The position numbers and the translations under genes were made by a program. From DATKFM01 sp963810485 (GTDB lineage Bacteria > Pseudomonadota > Alphaproteobacteria > Dongiales > Dongiaceae), in the NCBI GenBank assembly GCA_963810485.1, contig CAWENQ010000005.1, positions 558,001 to 622,000 of the forward strand: 64,000 nucleotides of DNA, written 5' to 3'. The notes under the pieces are model-generated. The model was given only the letters and a program-made list of their open reading frames with translations, was not told the DNA's origin and ran no database searches. Below are positions 1 through 8,782 of the stretch, one piece after another. The first letter of the stretch is position 1. Every line of letters starts with the position of its first letter.

Positions 1-1190
1 AACAGCAGGAAAGCGGCGATCCAGGCAAGCCCGGCGAGTTGCAGCAGCAGATCGTACTGCGCCGGCAGCCACCAGACGGCGAGGCGCGCCAGGGCGGCCA
101 GCGTGATGAAGGTGTAGATAGCAGTCGTGCCCGCGCCGGCGGTGAGAGCGTGGCCCGTATGGCCCAAGGTGGCGCGGGTCATGACAGCCAGGATCATGGT
201 GCCGATAGCGCCCGCGGTCAGGGCATGGAGCGCCGCCGAAGCAGGCACCAGGTCGGTCAGCTCACTGGCGCCCAGCAGCATCAGCCCCACGGCAAGCCAG
301 CCATGGCCGAGATGCAGCACCACCAGCAGCGGTTCCTTCACCGTCGCGAGTCCGCGCCAACGCGCAAGACGAATTGCTGCTGCGATGCCGGCCGCGATGA
401 GCAGGGGTCCGCTGATGATCCCGGGAACGCCCGCGACCCAGGAGGCGAGAGCCAGGGCCGTGGCGGCGAGAGCAACACGATCTGGAATGCCGAATGCAGC
501 AGGCAGTTCGGCGGCTTCCTGCTTTGCCAGCCAGTTGCGGGTGAAGCTCGGGATGATCCGGCCGCCGATCAGCGAGATCATCAGCAGCAGCATGGCCACG
601 CCGAGGCGCCGGCCGAATTCGGCTGTGGGCGCGATTTCAAGGGCCTCCAGGTGGAACAGCAGGTTTGCCGCCAGCAGCAGCGACAGCGCGCCCACCATCG
701 GCAGATTGCGCCAGTTGCGCCCGGCCAGGATTTCGCGCGCGATCGCCAGCAGCAGGATGGCGAGGAAGGATAGGTCCGCGATCGCCGCAACGGCCGGCCC
801 CGTCCACAGGGACAATGCACAGGCGATGCGCCCCGCCAGCCACAGCGACGCCAGGACGATCAGCGGCACGCCCTGCAGCGGCATTCGGCCCGTCCAATTG
901 GGAATCGCCGTCAGCAGGAATCCGGCGACCGCCGCCGCGGCGAAGCCGAACAGCATCTCATGCACATGCCAATTCAGCGGTCCGAAGGCGGTGGGCAGGT
1001 CGATCGAACCCGCGAGATAGCAAATCCACAAGGCCATCGCCGCCGGCGCCCACAGTCCGGCCGCCAGAAAGAACGGCCGGAAGCCCTCGCGAAATAGCGC
1101 CGGGCCGGAAAACGGCCGGTAACGCGGAATGCCGCCGGCCGCGGAGGGGAGCGGCGGCAGGGCCGCCGATGTTGCTGGCAACGAGGGCAT
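1..1190 (-). CDS. nnrS: NnrS family heme/copper membrane protein (3' end outside window)
   Basis: The reading frame opens at an ATG at 1190 and stays open to the window edge, giving about 396 residues, close to the whole family length. It is strongly hydrophobic with many membrane segments. The N-terminal region has the family pattern GFRPFFLAAGLW (about residues 39-50), then WHVHEMLFGF, then AIPNWTGRMP. The middle has IGGRIIPSFTRNWL, which is characteristic of NnrS. Known family members are multi-span heme- and copper-containing proteins linked to nitric-oxide stress or denitrification. No denitrification gene is visible beside it, so the role here is inferred from the family only. The stop codon lies outside the window. 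Confidence 0.88.
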   Translation of the reverse strand, partial: MPSLPATSAALPPLPSAAGGIPRYRPFSGPALFREGFRPFFLAAGLWAPAAMALWICYLAGSIDLPTAFGPLNWHVHEMLFGFAAAAVAGFLLTAIPNWTGRMPLQGVPLIVLASLWLAGRIACALSLWTGPAVAAIADLSFLAILLLAIAREILAGRNWRNLPMVGALSLLLAANLLFHLEALEIAPTAEFGRRLGVAMLLLMISLIGGRIIPSFTRNWLAKQEAAELPAAFGIPDRVALAATALALASWVAGVPGIISGPLLIAAGIAAAIRLARWRGLATVKEPLLVVLHLGHGWLAVGLMLLGASELTDLVPASAALHALTAGAIGTMILAVMTRATLGHTGHALTAGAGTTAIYTFITLAALARLAVWWLPAQYDLLLQLAGLAWIAAFLL

Positions 1191-1317
1191 GGAGGCGCAC
1201 CTGTCCTAGGACTGCGATTCAGGTGGCCCTAGCTTGACCTCTCTGCCAGTGCGGCGCCTTGACGCCGATCAACGCCGTACCCGCCTGGGGCCGGAGCGAA
1301 CTTGGGAAGCCCGTGCC

Positions 1318-1665
1318 TTAGGTGTAGTTGCCGCCCATGGTCACGCGGTTGCCGCCGCCGGCCATGCAGAAAATCCCGCCCAAGAAGGCCAGGCCCATGA
1401 GGAAGCCGCCGCCTGTGAAGAATCCGAACACCGACATGACACAGAGCAGCATGCCGGCGAGCCGGCCCGAACTCATGAAGGCAAACGCGGACAGCAGCAG
1501 GATCATGACGGAGATAGTGATGCCGATCGAACCCATGCCCGACAGGACTTCCGCCGTGGTTGTGTCGACGGTCTCTGCGGATTCGCCGAGAGCGTAGACG
1601 CCGCCGGACAGAACCAGGGCCAAAAGGCCGCCTAGGGCGGAAATCAATGCGCCAAAAATCTTCAT
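1318..1665 (-). CDS. small hydrophobic membrane protein, unknown function
   Basis: This encodes 115 residues starting MKIFGALISALGGLLALVL. The first about 25 residues form a signal anchor or first membrane helix. Two further hydrophobic stretches follow, at about residues 46-65 and 71-103, the second rich in Gly and Phe. The C-terminus is a short Gly/Asn tail. No catalytic motif is visible and I do not recognise the family. The gene stands alone on the minus strand, with about 130 bp to the nnrS start and about 250 bp to the divergent acetyltransferase. It is called because the composition is coherent for a membrane protein and no competing frame is better. Confidence 0.6.
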   Translation of the reverse strand: MKIFGALISALGGLLALVLSGGVYALGESAETVDTTTAEVLSGMGSIGITISVMILLLSAFAFMSSGRLAGMLLCVMSVFGFFTGGGFLMGLAFLGGIFCMAGGGNRVTMGGNYT

Positions 1666-1914
1666 CTGTAGTCCCCCTCGTTGCGGCCCGCGTCATGGTC
1701 AGTCGTCTGGCTGCCGACGGATCGGGCTCGCGATCGGTCTTGCCGCGCAGTGTCGGTGGGAAGGGTTAGCGAACCGTGAATGGCGGTGAAACTGCTTTAA
1801 GATCAGCCGGTTACGGTCATCATAGCCGGCGCGGAATCGCGCAATCCTCGTTGCTGGGGCGTGGGCGAGGCTGTTAGGGTCCGCTCGTACCCGCAATCAC
1901 CGGCACAGAATCCA

Positions 1915-2637
1915 ATGACATCGCATACCAACAACCTCGGCCAGCCGATCGGCATTCCCGTGCCCGGCTGGCAGGCGCGGCCGCAACCGCCGCGCGCGCC
2001 CATGGCCGGACGGACCTGCGACGTGGTGCCGCTCGATCCCGACCGGCACGCGCCGGAGCTGCATCAGGCGAATCTCGAGAACAAGGACGGCGGCAACTTC
2101 ACTTATCTCGGCGCCGGGCCGTTCTCATCGCTGGCCGAGTACCGGCAGTGGATCGATGCCACCTGCCTGGGCAGCGATCCGCTGTTCCACGCCATCATCG
2201 ACAAGAGCAGCGGCAAGGCCGTGGGCATCGCCAGCTATCTGCGCATCGATCCGGCCATGGGCGTCATCGAGGTCGGCCACATCAACTATTCGCCGCGGCT
2301 CCAGCATAAGGTCGCGTCGACAGAGGCGATGTTCCTGATGATGCGCCGCGTGTTCGACGAGCTGGGCTACCGGCGCTACGAATGGAAATGCGATTCCCTG
2401 AACGAGCCTTCGCGCCGCGCGGCGCTGCGGCTCGGCTTCACCTATGAGGGCATTTTCCGCCAGGCCATCATCTACCGCGGCCGCAACCGCGACACCGCCT
2501 GGTTCTCCATCACCGACAAGGAATGGCCGGCCCTGAAGCGCGCGTATGAAGCGTGGCTGTCGCCGGCGAATTTCGATGGGGCCGGGAAGCAGAAGCAGCG
2601 GTTAGCCGATCTCATTGCCCGGCACCACGCTGCCTAA
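1915..2637 (+). CDS. GNAT family N-acetyltransferase (RimJ/RimL-like)
   Basis: This encodes 240 residues from the ATG at 1915. The frame is open further upstream, but only from a GTG at 1861, and the protein-like composition begins near 1915. The GNAT fold shows as a beta-strand region VIEVGHINYSPRLQHKVASTEAM, followed by the EWKCDSLNEPSRRAALRLGFTYEG segment. The latter is the acetyl-CoA-side motif typical of RimJ/RimL-like transferases (acetyltransf_3 type). Such enzymes usually acetylate protein N-termini or small amines. The substrate here is unknown. Its last third is duplicated about 850 bp downstream as a fragment (3298-3486). Confidence 0.85.
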   Translation: MTSHTNNLGQPIGIPVPGWQARPQPPRAPMAGRTCDVVPLDPDRHAPELHQANLENKDGGNFTYLGAGPFSSLAEYRQWIDATCLGSDPLFHAIIDKSSGKAVGIASYLRIDPAMGVIEVGHINYSPRLQHKVASTEAMFLMMRRVFDELGYRRYEWKCDSLNEPSRRAALRLGFTYEGIFRQAIIYRGRNRDTAWFSITDKEWPALKRAYEAWLSPANFDGAGKQKQRLADLIARHHAA

Positions 2638-2653
2638 ATCGCGTCATTGTGCA

Positions 2654-3172
2654 CTACGCGCTTCGGTCGTGGCAGCAATCCATTGGTATGTCCGGCGGGG
2701 GATATGTCTTGGGTGGGATGCGCAAATCCTGCATTTGTAGCTGCGGCGACCGCCTCAGAACTTCCTCCTCCAGCGCGGAGCATGATTGAACGATTGTCCA
2801 TACCAAGGATTGATCGCGTTCCGGCGCCAATGGACTCATAAAGAGACGAACAAGCGAGGTATCTTCCCCCATCCGATCAACGACAAGGCGCCACATCACA
2901 GCACTGTCATCGCCCTCCGTTGTAATCGACAGGCTATAGGCGCTGTCATAACGCTCGTCACGGCGCAGAACCTGCACTCTGCCTTGCGGGCCGGCAAACA
3001 GCGGGCATGCTGACATCCACTCTGCTGATGTCGTGAACACTGCCTCCTGCTTCAAAGATAGTTGCTGTAATCCATCGTCCGCAACGACCGCAAACCCGGC
3101 AGTAGCGATCGAGGCGGCCGCGACGATCGCTGCAATCAGAAAATGGTAGCTCGTTTTCCCAAAAGCAGGCAT
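2654..3172 (-). CDS. hypothetical membrane-anchored or exported protein
   Basis: This encodes 172 residues if translation starts at the ATG at 3172, which has a GGCGAGGG ribosome-binding sequence just upstream. An upstream in-frame start at 3196 would add eight residues. The N-terminus MPAFGKTSYHFLIAAIVAAA looks like a signal peptide or anchor. The rest is soluble with two Cys residues that could pair and a Pro-rich C-terminal region (about residues 155-165). I do not recognise the family. It lies between the acetyltransferase gene and that gene's truncated duplicate, on the opposite strand, so it may have arrived with the rearrangement that made the fragment. Confidence 0.55.
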   Translation of the reverse strand: MPAFGKTSYHFLIAAIVAAASIATAGFAVVADDGLQQLSLKQEAVFTTSAEWMSACPLFAGPQGRVQVLRRDERYDSAYSLSITTEGDDSAVMWRLVVDRMGEDTSLVRLFMSPLAPERDQSLVWTIVQSCSALEEEVLRRSPQLQMQDLRIPPKTYPPPDIPMDCCHDRSA

Positions 3173-3297
3173 AGGCCCTCGCCGAAGTACGACCAAAGGT
3201 AGCGCAACCCGCTCCGGCAGTCACCACGAAACGCTTGCATTCGATTCCACAAATGAAGGAGCTTCCGCGACCTTACTCAACCAAGCAACCGCCCAAG

Positions 3298-3486
3298 GGC
3301 ATCTTCCGCCAAGCCATCATCTACCGCGGCCGCAACCGCGACACCGCCTGGTTCTCCATCACCGACAAGGAATGGCCGGCTTTGAAGCGCGCGTACGAGG
3401 CCTGGCTGGTGACGGGGAACTTCGATGGCGCCGGGAAGCAGAAGAAACGGCTGGCTGATTTGATTGCGTTGGAGCGGGCGCGGTAA
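3298..3486 (+). pseudogene. truncated duplicate of the GNAT acetyltransferase C-terminus
   Basis: Residues encoded at 3298-3468 match those encoded at 2449-2619 at 53 of 57 positions with no gap, starting GIFRQAIIYRGRNRD and ending RLADLIA. Homology begins abruptly at 3298. The codons before it (from an ATG at 3235) are unrelated to the acetyltransferase. The fragment lacks the acetyl-CoA-binding core, so it cannot be an active GNAT enzyme. It ends in its own stop at 3484-3486. It is a remnant of a second gene copy or a partial duplication. The reading frame is intact, so the event may be recent or the fragment may be translated. Confidence 0.85.
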
Positions 3487-3500
3487 CGCGACAACAAGAC

Positions 3501-3635
3501 TTGTCATCCCGGGGCCGTCGCGTCAGCGACGGAGCCCGGGACCCAAGCACACGGAATTCGTCAAGTTACCTTTCCACCACTCGGTGTTCATGGGTCCCGG
3601 ATAACCGCGCTGGAGCGCGGTTTCCGGGATGACAA
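3501..3635. repeat. dispersed nested inverted repeat, copy A
   Basis: This 135-bp element is bounded by TTGTCATCCCGG and its inverse CCGGGATGACAA. Inside lies a second inverted pair, CCCGGGACCCA and TGGGTCCCGG. There is also a small hairpin near the right end, ACCGCGC-tggA-GCGCGGT. A longer relative lies at 50013-50174. Short, non-coding, palindromic elements of this type are common intergenic repeats in alphaproteobacteria. No transposase is present, so it would be a REP- or MITE-like element moved by functions elsewhere. Confidence 0.9.
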
Positions 3636-3973
3636 GGTTAGGTCCCGCACTATAAGGATAAATTCCTTGATTTTTTCGTGGGAATATGATCATACTAGGG
3701 ATCGCCCACGGGCGCGTCCCGCCGGCCTCGATGTTGGATATTGTGTATCGGAATACGGCACACCGCCGCGCGTGGATGGCGGGCGCCAACGCTTGCCGCG
3801 CGCCAGTGATTCCCTTGTATGGCATCGTTCCCGAAAATCAGGGTCCCCCGGGAATCCGCGATTCTGAGGTTTTGTTCTTGAATGTCAGAGAGATGAGGTT
3901 GCGGGAAATCGCGGAAAATAGCGCAAACTGAGCATAGGGGCTTTGAGCCATCGGTTGCGGCGTGCGGCTGACG
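3636..3973. other. intergenic region without a supported gene
   Basis: About 340 bp separate repeat copy A from the ligA stop codon. An 81-codon plus-strand frame (3686-3931) is present but has no recognisable motif and looks accidental. No convincing terminator or promoter was seen. Confidence 0.5.
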
Positions 3974-6067
3974 TTACGCGCCGATCAGCTTGAGCCACTC
4001 ATCCTCGGTCAACGTCTTGACCCCCAGCTCCGCCGCCTTGGACGCCTTCGATCCGGCATCGGCGCCCACCACCAGATAATCGGTCTTCTTCGATACCGAG
4101 CCCGCCACCTTGGCGCCCAGGGACTCCGCCCGCGCCTTGGCCTCGTTGCGGGTCATCTTCTCCAGGGTGCCGGTGAACACCACGGTCTTGCCGGCGACGG
4201 CGGAGCCGCTGGTTTTCGGCTGGACGAAATCCTGGATCTGCAGCTCCTTCGCCAGATCGTCGAGGATCTTCAGGTTATGCTTCTCGCCGAAGAAGGCGAG
4301 GATGTCGGCGGCGACCGACGGGCCGATGCCTTCGATGCTGTCCAGCTCCTGATAGGCGGCGCCCTCGGGATCCTTGGCCGCGGCGGTCATGCCGTCGCGC
4401 CAGGATTCATAGGAGCCGTAGTTTCGCGCCAGCAGCCGCGCCGTCGCCTCGCCCACTTGCCGGATGCCCAGCGCATAGATGAAGCGCTCCAGCGAAATCT
4501 TGCGGCGGGTTTCGATGGCGCGCAGCAGGTTGGCCACCGACTGCTCGCCCCAGCCTTCGCGCTCCATCAGGGCGTCGCGGTGCTTGGCGAGCTTGAAGAC
4601 ATCGACCGGCGTCTTGATCAGGCCGTCGGCGAACAGCTCCTCGATGCTCTTCCAGCCCAGCCCCTCGATGTCGAAGGCATTGCGACTGACGAAGTGGCGC
4701 AGCCGCTCCATCGCCTGGGCGGGGCAGATCAGGCCGCCGGTGCAGCGGCGCACGACCTCGCCTTCCTCGCGCACGGCATGGCTGTTGCAGATCGGGCAGC
4801 GGTCGGGGAACTCGAACTTCTTGCGGCGCTTGTGCGCGGCGTCGTCGATGACACTGACCACCTGGGGGATCACGTCGCCGGCGCGCTGGATGATCACGGT
4901 GTCGCCCACGCGGATGTCCTTGCGGGCGAGTTCGTCCTCGTTATGCAGCGTGGCGCGGGACACCACCACGCCGCCGACGGTGATCGGCTCCAGCTCCGCC
5001 ACCGGCGTCAGCGCGCCGGTGCGGCCGACCTGGATGGTGATCTCCCGCAGGATCGTCTGCGCCTGCTCGGCGGGGAATTTATGCGCCACCGCCCAGCGCG
5101 GCGCGCGGCTGACGAAGCCCAGCCGTTCCTGCAGGTCGAAGCGGTTGACCTTGTAGACCACGCCGTCGATGTCATAGGGCAGGGTGGCGCGGCGCGCGGC
5201 GATGTCCTGATAGAGCGCCAGCGCCTCGTCGATCGACTTGCAGAGCTTGCGCTCGGGATTGACCTGGAAACCCCAGTCATGGAGGCGGTCGAGGAAATCC
5301 CAGTGGGTCTTGGCCACTGGTTCGCTCACCTCGCCCCAGGCATAGGCGAAAAAGCGCAGGGGCCGCGCGGCGGTCATCTTGGGATCGATCTGCCGCACCG
5401 ATCCGGCGGCGAAATTGCGCGGATTGGCGAACAGCGGCTCGCCCGCCTTGGCGCGCTCCTCGTTCAGCTTCTGGAAATCGGCGCGGCGCATATAGACCTC
5501 GCCGCGCACTTCCAGCACGGCGGGGATATGCTTGCCCTGCAACTTCGGCGGCACGTCCTTCAGCGTGCGCAGATTGGCGGTGATGTCCTCGCCCACCGTG
5601 CCGTCGCCGCGGGTGGCGCCCTGAACGAACTTGCCGTCCTCATAGCGCAGCGATGCGGAGAGGCCGTCGATCTTCGGCTCGGCGACGAATTCGATCTTCT
5701 CGGTCTCCGGCAGGCCGAGGAAGCGGCGGATGCGGGCGACGAATTCGCGGGCATCGTCCTCGTCGAAGGCGTTGTCGAGCGACAGCATCGGCCGCGCATG
5801 GCTGACCTTGGCGAAGCCGGCCGCCGGCGCAGCGCCTACGCGCAACGACGGGCTGTCGGGCCGGCGCAGCTCGGGATAGCGCTTCTCGATCGCTTCGTTG
5901 CGCTTCTTCAGCGCGTCGTAGTCGGCGTCGGAAATCTCCGGCGCATCCTGCTGATGGTAGAGCTGATCGTGATGCGCGATCTCCTTCGCCAGCCGCGCCA
6001 GCTCGGCCTTGGCCTGGCTCTCGGTCAATTCCTTGACGGCGATCGCGGCGGTGTCGGCCTTGCTCAT
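3974..6067 (-). CDS. ligA: NAD-dependent DNA ligase LigA
   Basis: This encodes 697 residues, a normal length for the family. LigA joins DNA nicks using NAD+. The adenylation domain has the nucleotidyl-Lys motif KIDG at residues 132-135. It is followed by the OB-fold, a four-Cys zinc finger (CPICNSHAV followed by RRCTGGLIC), helix-hairpin-helix repeats (about 500-600) and a C-terminal BRCT domain beginning VAGKTVVFTGTLEKM. The start overlaps the recN stop by four bases (ATGA), so it is translationally coupled and last in the bamD-recN-ligA unit. Confidence 0.98.
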   Translation of the reverse strand: MSKADTAAIAVKELTESQAKAELARLAKEIAHHDQLYHQQDAPEISDADYDALKKRNEAIEKRYPELRRPDSPSLRVGAAPAAGFAKVSHARPMLSLDNAFDEDDAREFVARIRRFLGLPETEKIEFVAEPKIDGLSASLRYEDGKFVQGATRGDGTVGEDITANLRTLKDVPPKLQGKHIPAVLEVRGEVYMRRADFQKLNEERAKAGEPLFANPRNFAAGSVRQIDPKMTAARPLRFFAYAWGEVSEPVAKTHWDFLDRLHDWGFQVNPERKLCKSIDEALALYQDIAARRATLPYDIDGVVYKVNRFDLQERLGFVSRAPRWAVAHKFPAEQAQTILREITIQVGRTGALTPVAELEPITVGGVVVSRATLHNEDELARKDIRVGDTVIIQRAGDVIPQVVSVIDDAAHKRRKKFEFPDRCPICNSHAVREEGEVVRRCTGGLICPAQAMERLRHFVSRNAFDIEGLGWKSIEELFADGLIKTPVDVFKLAKHRDALMEREGWGEQSVANLLRAIETRRKISLERFIYALGIRQVGEATARLLARNYGSYESWRDGMTAAAKDPEGAAYQELDSIEGIGPSVAADILAFFGEKHNLKILDDLAKELQIQDFVQPKTSGSAVAGKTVVFTGTLEKMTRNEAKARAESLGAKVAGSVSKKTDYLVVGADAGSKASKAAELGVKTLTEDEWLKLIGA

Positions 6068-7764
6068 CGCGCCACCTTGCGGCCGCGGGGCGGGGCCATG
6101 AGCTGGTCGGCGGCGGCGCGCGCCTCATCGGTGACCGTGGCGCCGGAGAGCATGCGGGCGATCTCCTCGCGGCGGCCGGCGGCGTCCAGCTCCACCACCC
6201 GCGTTGCCGTCGCGCCCTTGGCGCCGCGCGCCGGGCCGCTGGCCTTCTCGACCCGCCAGTGCCTGACGGCGCGGGCCGCGACCTGCGGTGAATGGGTGAC
6301 GACGAGGACCTGCAGCCGCGACGCCAATTGCGCCAGCCGCTCGCCCACGGCCGCGGCCGTGGCGCCGCCGACGCCGCTATCCACCTCGTCGAACACCAGC
6401 GTCGGCACCGGATCGGCTTCGGCCAGCACGACTTTCAAGGCCAGCAGGAAGCGCGACAGCTCGCCGCCGGACGCGATCTTCGCCAGCGGCCCGGGCGGCA
6501 GGCCGGGATTCGTCGCCACTTCGAAGGCGACGCGGTCGAGCCCATGCTCGCCCCAGTCGCTCTCCGGCTGTCGCTCGAAGCGGGTGGCGAAGCGCGCCTT
6601 GTCCAGCTTCAGCGGCGGCAGTTCGGCGGTGACCGCGGCGTCCAGCTTCTTCGCCGCCTTGTGGCGCGCCGCGCTCAGCGCTTCGGCGGCCGCCATGTAT
6701 GCCTGGCGGGCGGCGGCTTCCGCCTGCGTGAGCTTGGCCAGCCGGCCGGTCTGGTCATCCAGCGCCGCCAGCTTTTCGGCCAGGGCCGCGCCATGCTCGG
6801 CCAGCAGATCCGCCGGCACGTTGTACTTGCGCGAGAGATCGCGCAGCGCGAACAGCCGCTCCTCGATCTGCTCCAGCCGCTTCGGCGCCAGGTCGGGATT
6901 GCGCAGCAGCCGCTCCAGCGCCGCCGTCGCCTCCATCAGCTCGCTGCCGGCGCGATCCAGCGCGGCGATCACGGGCGCAACCAGATCGCCCGCCTTGTCG
7001 GCGATGCGGTCGAGCCGCCGCTGGGCATTGCGCAGGCCATGGTCGGCGCCATCGCTGCCGGTGAGGTCTTCCAGCGCCGCCGTCAGCGCCTCCAGCAGCT
7101 TCTCGCGGTTCATCAGCAGCCGACGCTGCTCGCTCAGCTCCGCTTCCTCCCCGGCCTTGGGCTCGATCGCCGTCAGTTCGCCGACGGCGTGGCGCAGATA
7201 TTCCTCATCGCGCCGCGCCTGCAGGATCTGCGCCTCCAGTTCGGCGCGCGCCGTGCCGGCTGCCCGCCAGCCGCGCCAGAGCTGCGCCAGCTCGGCCGCC
7301 TTGCCTTTGAGGGCGCCGAACGAATCCAGGAGCGCCCGATGATGGCTCGCATCCAGCAGGCCCTGCTGCTCGAACTGGCCTTCGATCTCCACCAGGAATT
7401 CGCCGCAGCGGCGCAGCAAGGCGACGCTGACCGGCTGGTCGTTGATGAAGGCGCGGCCGCGGCCGTCGGCGGCGATCTGCCGGCGCAGGATCAGCGGCGA
7501 GGCCTCGTCGATGCCCTGTTCGCGCAGCAGCGCAAAGACCGGATGATCCGCCGCCACGCCGAACTCGGCGGTGACGCCGGCCTGGGCCGCGCCGGGCCGC
7601 ACCAACCCGCTTTCAGCCCGGCCGCCGAGGGCCAGGCCGAGCGCGTCCAAGAGGATGGATTTGCCGGCGCCGGTTTCGCCTGTCAGCGCCGACAGCCCGG
7701 CGCTGAGATCGAGGTCGAGCCGGTCGACAAGCAGAACGTCGCGGATCGACAGGTTCTGCAGCAC
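6064..7764 (-). CDS. recN: DNA repair protein RecN
   Basis: This encodes 566 residues, the usual RecN length. RecN is an SMC-like ATPase acting in double-strand-break repair. The Walker A motif GETGAGKS is at residues 29-36. A long central coiled-coil region (about 150-370) follows, rich in Ala, Glu, Arg and Leu. The C-terminal half holds the ABC signature SGGELSRFLLAL and the Walker B segment TLVFDEVDSGVGG. It lies six bases downstream of bamD and overlaps ligA by four bases. Confidence 0.97.
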   Translation of the reverse strand: MLQNLSIRDVLLVDRLDLDLSAGLSALTGETGAGKSILLDALGLALGGRAESGLVRPGAAQAGVTAEFGVAADHPVFALLREQGIDEASPLILRRQIAADGRGRAFINDQPVSVALLRRCGEFLVEIEGQFEQQGLLDASHHRALLDSFGALKGKAAELAQLWRGWRAAGTARAELEAQILQARRDEEYLRHAVGELTAIEPKAGEEAELSEQRRLLMNREKLLEALTAALEDLTGSDGADHGLRNAQRRLDRIADKAGDLVAPVIAALDRAGSELMEATAALERLLRNPDLAPKRLEQIEERLFALRDLSRKYNVPADLLAEHGAALAEKLAALDDQTGRLAKLTQAEAAARQAYMAAAEALSAARHKAAKKLDAAVTAELPPLKLDKARFATRFERQPESDWGEHGLDRVAFEVATNPGLPPGPLAKIASGGELSRFLLALKVVLAEADPVPTLVFDEVDSGVGGATAAAVGERLAQLASRLQVLVVTHSPQVAARAVRHWRVEKASGPARGAKGATATRVVELDAAGRREEIARMLSGATVTDEARAAADQLMAPPRGRKVAR

Positions 7765-7770
7765 GGCAGG

Positions 7771-8580
7771 TCAGAAGGCTTCGTTCAGCCAGGAGCCCTT
7801 CTTCTGCTCCGGCTCGAGGCGATGCTCTTGCAGCAGATTATAGCTGTCTTCGTACCAGTCGGTGCCCGGATAGTTGTGGCCGAGCACGGCGGCGGCGGTC
7901 TGCGCCTCGTCATAGACGCCAAGAGCAAGATAGCATTCGGTGAGGCGCAGCAGCGCCTCGGCCGTATGGGTCGTCGTCTGGTAGAATTCGATGACGCGGC
8001 GGTAGCGATTGATCGCCGCCAGGAACTGGTCGCGGGTCTGGTAGAAGCGGGCGATCGTCATCTCCTTGCCCGCGAGGTGGTCGCGCGTCAGGTCGATCTT
8101 TAGCGCCGCATCCCGCGCATAGGACGTGTTCGGGTACCGGTCGACCACTTCCTGGAGCGTTTCCATGGCCAGTTCGGTATTGCGCTGGTCGCGGCCGACA
8201 TCGACGATCTGGTCGTAGTAGGAAAGCCCCCTCAGATAATAAGCGTAGGCGACGTCCTTGTAACCGGGATGCAGCTCGACGAATCGCTCGAGTGCGATGA
8301 TGGCATCGTCATACTCGTATTCGAGATAGTGGGCGTAGGCGGCCATGAGCTGGGCGCGAGTCGCCCATTCGGAATAGGGATGCTGGCGCTCGACCTCGTC
8401 GAAGGCCTGCGCCGCCTTCTTGTTCTCGCCTTCCCGGAGATAATTGTAGCCGATGGTGTAGAGCTCTTCCGCCGGCCGCTCGACATAATCTGGCTCACCG
8501 GAGCCGCAGGCCGACAGCAACAGGAGGCCGCCCAGCAGCATGAAGATACGGGCTGGGCGCAGCAGAGTGTGACCAATCAT
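7771..8580 (-). CDS. bamD: outer membrane assembly lipoprotein BamD
   Basis: This encodes 269 residues. The N-terminus is a lipoprotein signal ending LLLLSACGS, with the lipidated Cys at position 25. The rest consists of TPR-like helical repeats, for example ELYTIGYNYLREGENKKAAQAF and YPYSEWATRAQLMAAYAHY-type segments. BamD is the essential lipoprotein of the BAM complex that folds beta-barrel proteins into the outer membrane. It is the first gene of the bamD-recN-ligA unit and is separated from ftsZ by a terminator. In many alphaproteobacteria lpxC sits between ftsZ and bamD, but there is no room for it here. Confidence 0.96.
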   Translation of the reverse strand: MIGHTLLRPARIFMLLGGLLLLSACGSGEPDYVERPAEELYTIGYNYLREGENKKAAQAFDEVERQHPYSEWATRAQLMAAYAHYLEYEYDDAIIALERFVELHPGYKDVAYAYYLRGLSYYDQIVDVGRDQRNTELAMETLQEVVDRYPNTSYARDAALKIDLTRDHLAGKEMTIARFYQTRDQFLAAINRYRRVIEFYQTTTHTAEALLRLTECYLALGVYDEAQTAAAVLGHNYPGTDWYEDSYNLLQEHRLEPEQKKGSWLNEAF

Positions 8581-8712
8581 CGGATGCTCTTGTTCTTGGG
8601 CTTACCTGATTCCGGGCCGGACTATAGGGCCGGCGCGATGATCCCTCAAGGCGCGGCAACCGGGTGTAACTGACTGAAATCAGACGATGATACCGAATCG
8701 GCGGTCGGACAA

Positions 8713-8744
8713 GAAAAAGGGCGGCTCCCTGGGGGGAGCCGCCC
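8713..8744 (-). terminator. Rho-independent terminator after ftsZ
   Basis: On the minus strand a 10-bp perfect stem (GGGCGGCTCC paired with GGAGCCGCCC, stem arms 8735-8744 and 8719-8728) is followed by TTTTTCTT. It lies about 40 bp downstream of the ftsZ stop, so it would end the dcw transcript before bamD. Confidence 0.9.
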
Positions 8745-8782
8745 GGCCAAGTTTGGAGGCCTAGTTCAGGGAAGAACGCCGG

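Noticed and set aside
3686..3931. 81-codon plus-strand frame after repeat A
   Set aside because: No domain, no ribosome-binding site of note, and mixed composition. It is left as intergenic.
3962..7342. 1,126-codon plus-strand open frame
   Set aside because: It is antisense to ligA and recN, which have all expected motifs. The long frame is a by-product of high G+C.
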